DNA from: Globodera rostochiensis
Lineage: Eukaryota > Nematoda > Chromadorea > Rhabditida > Heteroderidae
Reading direction: 5' to 3'
Length of the DNA: 64,000 nucleotides
Assembly (NCBI GenBank): GCA_018350325.1
Contig: JAEVLN010000015.1
Location: 650,736 to 714,735 of the forward strand
The notes below the pieces were generated by a model. That model did no database searches and was not told the DNA's origin. It saw only the letters and a list, made by a program, of their open reading frames with translations. Positions within the stretch are counted from its first letter, which is position 1; each line of letters starts with the position of its first letter. The position numbers were made by a program, and so were the translations under genes. Positions 1 to 9,091 of the stretch are shown here, in pieces.

Positions 1-585
1 GGCTCAATTCACCAGACTCCGAATGGCGGCGGCGGCGGATACTCACCCATTCAGCCAGACTTGGGCAATTCCAAAACGCAATATGAGCCATCAAATGCCC
101 AAATCGATGGAAGTGCTCACACCAGCCCTCGTCAATACCGCGCCGATCCTGTCTCAGACGAACGCGCAAAAGGGGAAAAATTTTTCGAAAAAAATGATAA
201 TAAACATTTCTTCATCATTGAATTTTAAGAAAGCCCATCGCTCTGCGACACCAATCCGAACGTGGGCAATGCCAAGACCAAATATGAGCCATCAAACCCC
301 ATGCACCAACAAAATGCGCCGTTGTTACCGATCAGTGGAAGTGTTGACGGATTTGGTAGTCCTCCTCAATACGGCATCGAACATCCTGTCGCAGACAAAT
401 CCACAAACGGTAGAGGGTTTTTGGTCTTAAAGGGCTAAAATATTTCTTCATCGTTGAATATTTAAGGAAGCCCATCGCGCTGCGAGACCAATCCGAACGT
501 GGACAATGCGAAGACCAAATATGAGCCACCAAAATCCAAGTACCAAATTGGAGGTCCCAGAACGCTTTCTGATTCTGAGTCGTAA
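1..585 (+). pseudogene. Inverted partial copy of the tandem-exon gene (exon 2 part to exon 4)
   Basis: This stretch repeats, on the opposite strand, the last three coding exons of the gene at 1755-2660, ending at the same stop (583-585). Exon 1, with its start codon and myristoylation-type N-terminus, is not in the window, so the copy is either a fragment or continues to the left outside view. Splice sites and frame are unchanged from the other arm, so it is very recent or an assembly duplication. Confidence 0.7.
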
Positions 586-987
586 TGTTGTGTATGTTAT
601 GTCGGTCTGACTGATGATCATTGTGTACAATATATTCTTTTGTAGTGTGCTGTAATCATTTTTGATGAGTCTCTATATTGTGTGTCTCACTCGACAATTG
701 TTCACTGATTTTTGATTGAATTGTTTTTGACATTATATGTAAATTCGATAAACATTGTGCCTATGTATCTCGAATTAAGTACGGACAGTTATTTCCTTAA
801 AATTGGTGGCCAATGAACGGAACGGTTTCTGTTTCTCTCTATGAAAAATCCTTCCAAATTGAAGGCGCATTTGTAATTGATCAATATTCACCAAAATGCC
901 GAAATATACACTGAAGGGTGACCGATCGTTTGGGCAGTGGATCCTTTGGGCAGTGGATCGATTGGGCAGTGATCCTTTGGGCAGTGA
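1..987. repeat. Left arm of large inverted repeat
   Basis: This arm is the reverse complement of 1353-2339. Every landmark checked fits position x pairing with 2340 minus x, with no indel: reading-frame ends at 23/2317, 430/1910, 448/1892 and 630/1710, and the repeat edge at 987/1353. Translated segments of the two arms are identical. The outer end runs off the window. The inner end stops inside a short tandem array of TTTGGGCAGTGGATC-like units, four here and five in the other arm. It contains an inverted copy of the 3' part of the gene at 1755-2660. Confidence 0.95.
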
Positions 988-1089
988 AATATAATTTAAA
1001 AAATTAATTTTTTGAGTACAAGTTGTTTGTAAGTTATAAGGGAAAATTAATGCTTTCTCTCTAAATCGGCGCGGTGCCTATGATTTGCT

Positions 1090-1239
1090 TCACAATTCGT
1101 CCGAGCTTATATCTATTATCGCCCAGATTGTGCCATCCTCCATTGGATTCTCCTCCTGATCGGAATGAAACTCTCCTTCTTCTGATTCAGAAACGACTTC
1201 ACCTTCAATAAAGCTTTCCTCTGAGTCACTACTATTCAT
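1090..1239 (-). CDS. Small acidic open frame in the palindrome spacer
   Basis: A 49-residue frame starting at an ATG at 1239 is the only notable open frame in the 365-bp spacer between the arms. It is strongly acidic and Ser/Glu-rich (it begins MNSSDSEESF and ends ISSDEL), with a single Trp near the C-terminus. No family is recognised. Acidic N-terminal tails are common in transposase and chromatin proteins, so this could be the first exon or a relic of an element. It could equally be chance. The flanks are very AT-rich. Confidence 0.25.
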   Translation of the reverse strand: MNSSDSEESFIEGEVVSESEEGEFHSDQEENPMEDGTIWAIIDISSDEL

Positions 1240-1352
1240 ATCTTAGAATTTAAAAAATAATAAACCAACTAAAAGTTTTTTTATACAAAAAATATTTAAA
1301 AGTTAATTGACTGATTAATTAATTTTTGCAAAAAAAGTCACTGCCCAAAGGA

Positions 1353-2339
1353 TCACTGCCCAAAGGATCACTGCCCAATCGATCCACTGCCCAAAGGATC
1401 CACTGCCCAAACGATCGGTCACCCTTCAGTGTATATTTCGGCATTTTGGTGAATATTGATCAATTACAAATGCGCCTTCAATTTGGAAGGATTTTTCATA
1501 GAGAGAAACAGAAACCGTTCCGTTCATTGGCCACCAATTTTAAGGAAATAACTGTCCGTACTTAATTCGAGATACATAGGCACAATGTTTATCGAATTTA
1601 CATATAATGTCAAAAACAATTCAATCAAAAATCAGTGAACAATTGTCGAGTGAGACACACAATATAGAGACTCATCAAAAATGATTACAGCACACTACAA
1701 AAGAATATATTGTACACAATGATCATCAGTCAGACCGACATAACATACACAACATTACGACTCAGAATCAGAAAGCGTTCTGGGACCTCCAATTTGGTAC
1801 TTGGATTTTGGTGGCTCATATTTGGTCTTCGCATTGTCCACGTTCGGATTGGTCTCGCAGCGCGATGGGCTTCCTTAAATATTCAACGATGAAGAAATAT
1901 TTTAGCCCTTTAAGACCAAAAACCCTCTACCGTTTGTGGATTTGTCTGCGACAGGATGTTCGATGCCGTATTGAGGAGGACTACCAAATCCGTCAACACT
2001 TCCACTGATCGGTAACAACGGCGCATTTTGTTGGTGCATGGGGTTTGATGGCTCATATTTGGTCTTGGCATTGCCCACGTTCGGATTGGTGTCGCAGAGC
2101 GATGGGCTTTCTTAAAATTCAATGATGAAGAAATGTTTATTATCATTTTTTTCGAAAAATTTTTCCCCTTTTGCGCGTTCGTCTGAGACAGGATCGGCGC
2201 GGTATTGACGAGGGCTGGTGTGAGCACTTCCATCGATTTGGGCATTTGATGGCTCATATTGCGTTTTGGAATTGCCCAAGTCTGGCTGAATGGGTGAGTA
2301 TCCGCCGCCGCCGCCATTCGGAGTCTGGTGAATTGAGCC
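1353..2339. repeat. Right arm of large inverted repeat
   Basis: This is the partner of 1-987 (x + y = 2340). It includes exons 2 (most), 3 and 4 of the minus-strand gene at 1755-2660 and about 400 bp downstream of its stop. The duplicated segment ends at or beyond 2339, inside exon 2. The array of CACTGCCCAAAGGAT units at 1339-1412 has one more unit than its mirror at 919-985, so the arms are not perfectly identical at the inner edge. Confidence 0.95.
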
Positions 2340-2660
2340 AATGCTATAAACTTCTGGGCTTGCTAGAGGATTCATGAAAAAGTTGCTGTTGCTGGACGAC
2401 GGAGGCACTGGAAAAATGCTATTGTGTTTAAAGTTTCAATTAAAAATATTTCACCCACCAATTTGCGCTTGCTGATGTTGAAGTAATGGAGGAGTGTTGC
2501 CTGTTGGCAGTGGCAAACCAATGCCGTGTTGCTCGGCAGCTTGTAGCTGCTGCCAAATGTCGGACTGATGAGGAAATCTGCCAATCGGCGTTAGCGTGAA
2601 CGTCACCGGCTTCGACGGAGACTGCTTCGCTTTGTTCGGTTTAGACTGGTTCAAACCCAT
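1755..2660 (-). CDS. Unrecognised low-complexity protein built from tandemly duplicated exons
   Basis: Four exons close an open frame of 243 residues: 2660-2459, 2407-2177, 2110-1931 and 1873-1755. All three introns are phase 1, and intron 2 (2176-2111) closes only with a GC donor (C|GCGCAA). Exons 2 to 4 are diverged copies of one unit sharing a core like NAKTKYEPSN, preceded by SPSLCDTNPNVG or an equivalent. The protein starts MGLNQSK, which fits the N-myristoylation pattern (Gly2, Ser6, Lys7), and is rich in Ser, Pro, Gln and Asn with no catalytic motif. Exons 2-4 lie in the inverted repeat and are duplicated on the + strand. I do not recognise the family; a membrane-anchored disordered or secreted lineage-specific protein is possible. 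Confidence 0.65.
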
Positions 2661-3312
2661 TGTAACGGTTGACCAAAGACGAATAGAAAATATGAATAAA
2701 TCACGCGCACTTCACTTTACAATGGATTGTTTGGCAGATGAATACAGAAATGTTACACCTTTTTTATAGACACCATTTTATTACCGCTGAACCATGTTGC
2801 CAAGAGTGTCGTTACGAAAAAACGTACATAGGTAAATTCAAAATTATGTTGGCGGACTGTCACACATTTAATCAAAATTTTATAAAAAATTAATTTTTTT
2901 TCAAAAATCCTGGGCCGCATTCATTGACCTTGATACCGAAAAACGATTCCTTATTTTGTTTTCAAGAGATATGAGAAGGATCGTCCAAGGGAAAAAAAAG
3001 TTTTACAAAGCGAAGTGCGCGATGGTCAAAAGATACAAAAAAATTCAAATTCGTTATGCCATTTCGAGTTTTCCTGGTAGGGGGGATTCGACTCAAGTTT
3101 CATTAGAAGTTCAAATTTCGGACTAAAAATGAAAAAGTGCAGAAAAAAAACCCCTGAAACAGACGCGTAAAACACCAAAAAGTGTGAAAATAGGCCGCCC
3201 TAACTTCATTTTAAAAAGACATTTTGTGCAATGTTTGATATTATATTGTCATATTGTTTGCCTCTTTTTGAGTTGATTTCTTTGTTGCTTTTGTCTGGAA
3301 TGCTTGGAAGCG
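2661..3312. other. Divergent intergenic region
   Basis: This is 650 bp between the starts of the tandem-exon gene (-) and the LOTUS-Tudor gene (+). It is AT-rich with A and T runs. Both promoters should lie here. No repeat, RNA gene or coding exon was seen. Confidence 0.6.
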
Positions 3313-4794
3313 ATGGCCTTCGAAGAAGTGCTGCCGCTGCCGGATGATGAAGTTGAAGAGATTAGAGAACTGGTTAGTCTAATCTGTGCCACCACCACCA
3401 CTTGATGTGCAAAACAATTTTCAGATCTACGAAATTCTGAAGGAGTTCCCGGCCGGCATTACGTCCACTTTCCTCGAACAGAAATACACGGAAAGGTCCT
3501 TCTCGGTCGGGGGAAGGAAACGGACACAATTCAGAATTATTTTCATTTCCTACCCTTTCCATTTGTAAATTTCACTACAGATATGTGGACAAAGGTTTGG
3601 CCAACTCGTTACCCAAAAATTGGCTTTCTTTGATGAGAGCGACAGAAGAATTTGAGCTGAAGGATGTGTCGACATTTACAATGCTGGTCGGTTGGAGTTT
3701 AAAAATTAAGAAAAAAAAAATTCCATTAACATTTTTAGTATCTGGTGCAAACAAAATCTCCATCAATTCGGCCCGATGCTGTCCAATTGCAACTGCAATT
3801 ATCGACAGAACGTACGAACGGCGTGAAGACTTCGCACGACGAAGGTACTTTAACCAACGTGAACAATGGTTGCGCAAAGTTGTCGTCCAGACTCCGTTCC
3901 ATCACCAATTGTCGTCCCGTTCAACTCGGCCGAGTTCGAGCCGATCCCGCTCAGCAGTTTGCCACAGCCGACAGGGGACCCATTGCCGATTAAACTGATT
4001 TCCGGCATTGACCCGGACGCCATTTACTTCAGACTCACCACATGGGTACGGAGCAGTACCGAAGACGAAACCGCCGAATTAATACATTTTAGTTGCCTTA
4101 CTGCGAGTATTTATATGCTGCCTTATCGCGTTTGCCATCGACAGAACAATTTGAGCCAAAAATTGGCGAGATTTTGGCTACAAAAGTCAATGAAAGATGG
4201 GAACGGGTCGAAATGGTCAGGCCGTCGTCCGCTGACTCGAATTATTGGGTTACTTTTTTAAACTTTTTTTCAGCAAAGTTACACGAAATATTTTTTAAGG
4301 TTGTATGGGCCGTCGACGAAGGGTATTTCCACGCCGTGCATCGCAATCAGCTAAGGCCACTCACGAAAGTTTGTCCGTTCCCCGTAATTCTTCATTCATG
4401 CGCAAACTTTAGACAGTAACCGCATTCAACAAAATTTTTCTGGCGAAGTGTAAGGTAAAAATACTATTTTATTATGTTGATTTTTTTTGTAAAACCCGGG
4501 CCCACACTTTCTCGGCTTAACCAGACCGTAAATGTTAAGCTTGACATTGACCGGCCAGCGCAAAATGGCAAAACAATGGAGCGCCATAACATTTGGAGTC
4601 CAGCGGTTCAACACTTTGTCGGCAAGTCTTTGCTAAAGGCGGCAATGCGCAGTGACTGTCGGGTGGAGATTGTTCCGACCAACGACGGCTGGGAGTATTT
4701 GGAGGCCGAGCAAATTCCGACGTGCACGGCAAAATTGCTGATCGATGGGGCAGATTTTGCGAAACAAATGGAACTGATGGGATTTGTCGAATAG
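3313..4794 (+). CDS. LOTUS-Tudor domain protein (TDRD5/7-like, LOTR-1-like)
   Basis: Eight exons join in frame: 3313-3372, 3425-3495, 3581-3686, 3739-3844, 3891-4045, 4093-4248, 4300-4368 plus 4413-4454, then 4525-4794. The N-terminal ~70 residues form a LOTUS/OST-HTH domain (IYEILKEFPAGI then FLEQKY then LPKNWLSL). The middle carries an extended Tudor domain: a strand ending AIYFRLTTW, a helix LPYCEYLYAAL, and a core with IGEILATKV and VWAVDEGYFHAVHRNQLRPL. The C-terminal 90 residues end WEYLEAEQIP...GFVE. In animals LOTUS domains bind Vasa-type helicases or G-rich RNA, and Tudor domains bind methylated arginine in germ granules; C. elegans LOTR-1 has the same order. A germ-granule role is inferred from architecture. 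The intron at 3845-3890 is only 46 nt. Confidence 0.8.
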
Positions 4795-5165
4795 AAAAAA
4801 GAATGGAGCGACTCGGAAATACAATTGTTTATAAGCATAAATAGATTTTAATATATAAAATGTAAATGGTGAGAGAATAAACACGCTTTAAGTCACATTA
4901 AATTCGAATGTGTGCAACACGAAATCCGGTGACAGAACGGATGGCCTCTTGAATGAATTGCCTGTCACCTGAATTCAAGAGTTAAACAGCCGTACTATGA
5001 TGGCGGGAGGGGGGGGGGGGGGGGGCGTGGGGGTTTAGGAAAATGGCCATTTTATAGTAACAACGCTTCAAAAAGCATTTTTCCATCCACTTAAAGCTCC
5101 CTGGATATATCGTAATACCGCCTAGTCCGACGCATTCAAAAAAGTTTCTTTTTATCCCGTAAATG
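4795..5165. other. Convergent 3' region with 17-base G run
   Basis: This lies between the LOTUS-Tudor stop (+) and the POP5 stop (-). It holds an AATAAA near 4876 on + and a pure G run at 5009-5025. No gene is seen. Confidence 0.6.
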
Positions 5166-5832
5166 CTATTTTGCAATCGACGAGTATTTTGGGGGAAACT
5201 CAAACAAATTACCTTTTGTTTTTGCAGCCTTTAGTTGGGCATAAAGTGAAGAAACATTCCGTTTGATCAACGCTTTCTCAATGGTTCTCATTGATGATGC
5301 TGAAAATGTTAATTTTATTTAACACAAATTCATTCTGAATAAACGTTTTTTTTTGAAATTTGAACAAACCTTCGAGTAATAAATGTAGAACACATCGCGT
5401 TCTGTCGACGGAGAGCACAAAAGGAAGTGCAGAAGTGATGAAGTGACATTCATTAGCCGAAATCCGCAGAACAACAGTCTTTGTGGCTCGATCATGCACT
5501 TTGACCTGGATAAAGCAATTCTTTTGTAGAAAATCCTTAAAAATTCATTTGCGCCGCCGGAGCTCTGAAAAAGCTAAAAAAAGGCCAACTAACATAGTGA
5601 CTATAAGAATGCCAATTTATTATAACGGGAATAAATGTAATTTTAGAATTCCGGTAATTTAAACCCTTTTTTGGGGCTACCTAACCTGTAATGAGCCGCA
5701 CACTGCGCCAACGCCGAAATCGCCATGCAAATGTGCAATTTGTTCAAGCAAAGCTGAATACAGCCGCGCACTATCGACTTGACCATCGGCTAACACCTCC
5801 GCAAGGAGGTAACGCCGTTTCAATTTGACCAT
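5166..5832 (-). CDS. RNase P/MRP protein subunit POP5
   Basis: Three exons (5832-5686, 5505-5370, 5299-5166) give 138 residues with all splice sites canonical. The N-terminus MVKLKRRYLLAEV matches the POP5 start (MV-[RK]-x-RYLL-x-E). The segment VVLRISANECHFITSALPFV corresponds to the conserved Rpp14/Pop5 strand-helix ending in SALPF. The usual acidic C-terminal tail is replaced by a short basic tail. POP5 is a core protein of RNase P and RNase MRP, needed for tRNA 5' end and pre-rRNA processing in the nucleus. Length (human 163) is typical. The gene is convergent with the LOTUS-Tudor gene. Confidence 0.82.
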
Positions 5833-6500
5833 CGTTTAGGAATCTAAAATTGAGGATTAATGCAGAATGTTATCCGTTTGAAAATAGACTGGTTTCTCTA
5901 GTTCTGGTTATTTATTATGTAATTTGCTCATAGAATAAACTAAAAATGGATTAGAGCTTGGACCGGGCTCGGATTTTCAGGGCCCGGTAGTCTGAAAACG
6001 GGTGTTATTTTTTGGAAAAAGCGAGTTTTCCAGGCTACCCGAGTTTTTTGACCCGGGCCCGGGTCTCACTGAGCTGGAAAAACTTGGCCTCCGCTTTTTC
6101 AGAGTCCGAGTTTTTTTGAAAAGCTCCTTTTTGCTGTTTTACGGGATCATTGCGGACTTTTTTTTTGTCGTTTTTAGAATTTTTCATTAAAAATAAAACA
6201 AAATGCGTGAAATTTTGAATATTTGGCATAACGTTGAACTAAGAAATAACAAATTCAAATGTTCAACAAAGTGCTGTAAAATCATCTTTGAAGTCTGTCG
6301 GCACCAGCTTTCCGCTTATCCCCAAATCGATTGCTCGTAACCAGAAACAATTACCATTTTTTAATTTAAATGAAGAAATGTCGAATTTGTTGCCCTTTTT
6401 AGTGTCTTACTGCTATTTTTTAAAATATTGAGATCCCGAACACTGGGGCTACGACAAAAATTTCGATTCCGAATTAGAACCTTTTTTCGAAACTTTATTG
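5833..6500. other. Intergenic region with CCCGGGCCCGGG-type repeat
   Basis: This is 670 bp without a coding exon. 5950-6140 is a GC-rich patch inside AT-rich DNA, built around GACCCGGGCCCGGGTCTC and CCGAGTTTTTTTGA phrases. It resembles 35920-36350. The rest shows nothing recognisable. Confidence 0.5.
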
Positions 6501-6758
6501 TTAAAAGATATTTTTGGGGATAGATGATGAAATATTAGGTCGCAATGTTGGGGGAAGGTCATTAGCATCCAATTTTTCTCGAGAGAGTGTGTCCGATCGG
6601 AGCGTCCAGTCAATACTTTGCTGGAGATGAACCACAATGCCCGCCCATCCGTCGCTCCATTCGTACGACCCAATTCCAAAAAGTGCCGAACAATTCGCGC
6701 TAATTGGTTCATCGCCGCCATTGCGCAGCAATTTTCGACCTTGAAAACTGTCCGTCAT
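6501..6758 (-). CDS. Small single-exon protein of unknown function
   Basis: An 85-residue frame begins MTDSFQGRKLLRNGG. Just upstream of the ATG on the minus strand is a plausible trans-splice acceptor (AAAATTGACAG). The stop is followed within five bases by AATAAA (6494-6499, minus strand), so start and end both look like those of a real nematode gene. It is soluble, with a central aromatic segment (GIGSYEWSDGWAGIVVHL). I do not recognise the family. It is divergent from the collagen gene, and the ATG lies about 290 bp from the collagen start. Confidence 0.45.
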   Translation of the reverse strand: MTDSFQGRKLLRNGGDEPISANCSALFGIGSYEWSDGWAGIVVHLQQSIDWTLRSDTLSREKLDANDLPPTLRPNISSSIPKNIF

Positions 6759-7044
6759 TCAACTGTCAATTTTATCAAAAAGAATGGTTGAGGGTGAAGG
6801 CGATCAGCTCCAAGCTATTCATGAAACAAAATTCCATCATTTTTCGGTGTTTTCACCACATTTTGGGTGGTGCGAGCGGACCAGGGATGCCGCCGAACGC
6901 CGCCGCGTTCCGCAAATTTTTGGAGACGTGCGGCGGCGGCGGCATGTCCAATCTGGTCTTCTTCTACTAACAATTTGAAGTTCCCACAAATTGCACCCAT
7001 TTTTGACATCCCTTTCTCACCGCGTGTTTCTGTCTGGTTCAGGA

Positions 7045-8885
7045 ATGGTGCGCAGGAACAGTCTGGAGATGAACTCTGCGTCCTCGCCGGGCACCTGCTG
7101 TGCCCAGTCTTCATTCCGGTCACTCCCAGTCGTGCAGAATCGTCGATCTCGGCATCAACACCATCCGCTCGGGGAGGAAAGCGAGCAGTACAAGCAGGAG
7201 GAGGAGGAGCGGGGACGAGAGAATGCCTACAAGGCGGTGCTCGTGTTGAGCCTCTGTTTAAGCCGTAATTTCTTCCGATCGCTTTTTTACAAAAAAAAAT
7301 GCTTCTTCTGTCCCCTTTGGCCAGTCTGCGCGTGGACTTGCATTTTGACCGTTTGTCCCCTGCTTTACCAATTGATCAGCTTCACCACCAGTCAATTCGA
7401 CGGTCTGTCGTCGTCCCAAAAGCCGCCAATCGACAGGCATTTATTTTCCGTCCCCAGGCATTCTCCAATTTTGCGAGGACACCGCGCAGACTGTCGCCAC
7501 GGAATCTGCCGGGCTGATGGAAATGTTTTCACGAGAGCATCAGTATGCTGACAATGATGGTGTTGATCAGTCACAAATTGGAGGAGTCAATCGGACAAGG
7601 AGTGTGAGCAGGGGACGTCAAAAGGCTCAGAGGAAATCATTTCGGCAAAATTCAGAGAAATTTTCGGCACGTTCTTCCGTTGCACTTCCAGCACCAACTA
7701 CAAGAACAAGAAAACGGTTGTCGGTAAGTGAAGTCGATGCGGCGATCGATATTGTGTTGATCTACAATTAATCAATGTTATTGTAGCTGTGCACCGGAAC
7801 CGGGCCCTCAAGGGACACCGGGTCGAATGGGCATGAAAGGCACGCCCGGAGCAAAGGTAAACTGTTCGGCATTTGTTTCTTCGAGTTAGGCGGCGTCCCG
7901 TACGGAAAGAACCAACGCCCGTTCCGAGAACTTTCCCGAAAAAATGCTTTCCCCCGCCCCCTCCCCCCCACGGGGCTTCTCCCGCCATCCATGTAATTTA
8001 CAATGAATTAATTGCCAACTTTCAAAGGGTGGCCCTGGGTTGCCAGCTCGATTGCCATGTGAGCCGTTGCAAGACTTGAAAAAGTTCTGTCCAGAAAAAT
8101 GCCCCCAGGGCCTGCAAGGACAGTCCGGATTTCGTGTGAGTGGAAGGCGCGCGGTCATTGTCGTCATCCACAGGCGCCATTTTGCTTTCCCCATTTCAGG
8201 GTTCCCATGGTGAAAAGGGGAGGCCAGGCCCAATCGGACTGTCCGGAAAGAATGGCGAGGACGGCAAGACGGGGCCTCGCGGAATGCCGGGCCCCCCAGG
8301 AGTGCCGGGACTGTAAGAATGGGGGGGGGGGACACGTCACAACAAAAAACAACAATTCTTAGTGATGGCGAAGACGGAGAATCGGGCACGGATGCCCAGC
8401 CGATGCCCGTGGGTTTTGTCACATTTGCAACAGAACACGAAATTTGTCTTTTAAGTTTGTGCCCGGCCCACCAGGACCCGGTGGAGAAATAGGTTTGTTT
8501 GTTTTCCATAAAAAATATTTTTGTCAAAAAAATCCCCAATTTTTCAGGAGATTCCGGCCCTCCGGGGCCCAGAGGCCTGCCGGGCATTGACGGAACACAG
8601 GGGCCGCAGGGCCGAAAGGGAGCACAAGGAAATGCAGGGAAAATGGGCACATCCGGGACACCAGGTAACCAACCACCCCCCAAGAGGGGCGAGGCGGAGC
8701 TGTTCGGTTCAATCCAGTCGTTGAACACCCCCATCCCCAACAAAGGACCCACGGGACCAATTGGGGAGCCGGGCGAGGACGGCCACAAGGGCGTGTGCCC
8801 CACTTATTGTGCCATGGACGGCGGCGTGTTTTTTGTGGAGCCGCCCGAATGGTTCTTCAAGAACAGTCAGAAAAAACGGAAGTGA
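7045..8885 (+). CDS. Nematode cuticle collagen
   Basis: The start ATG at 7045 directly follows a good acceptor (CTGTCTGGTTCAG), likely a spliced-leader site. The N-terminal cytoplasmic part is polar (EEEERGREN), then a col_cuticle_N-type membrane segment ([14 protein letters not shown]...LLYQLISF) is split by two introns. A basic RTRKR furin-like site precedes Gly-X-Y blocks at 7788-7857, about 8026-8125, 8200-8312, 8363-8512, 8547-8664 and 8744-8885. Cysteine clusters separate the blocks, and the C-terminus [13 protein letters not shown] is the classic cuticle-collagen end. The product should be cleaved, trimerised and cross-linked in the cuticle. The donor of the third exon is uncertain: CG|GTTGTC keeps frame, while the better-looking TCG|GTAAGT does not. 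Confidence 0.88.
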
Positions 8886-9091
8886 ATTGGCAAAGATTGA
8901 TGATAATGATGATGAGTGAAACAATCCGTTGCATCATAATTATGTACCTTAAAATATTATTTTACGATCCGTCAAGCGCCTCACAACACTAATCACTCTT
9001 TTTGTTCATAGTTGTTACAATTTAAAGCATAAATTACAAAAAAAAACGAAAAATTTTTATAGTAAGAAAAGCATTGACGACGGCTTTACAC

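Noticed and set aside
1710..2008. Plus-strand frames duplicated at 332-630 on the minus strand
   Set aside because: They are antisense to exons 3-4 of the minus-strand gene; they occur twice only because the DNA is in an inverted repeat.
7886..8803. 305-residue minus-strand frame rich in Gly and Pro
   Set aside because: It is the antisense of collagen Gly-X-Y repeats, which always leave a long open reverse frame.
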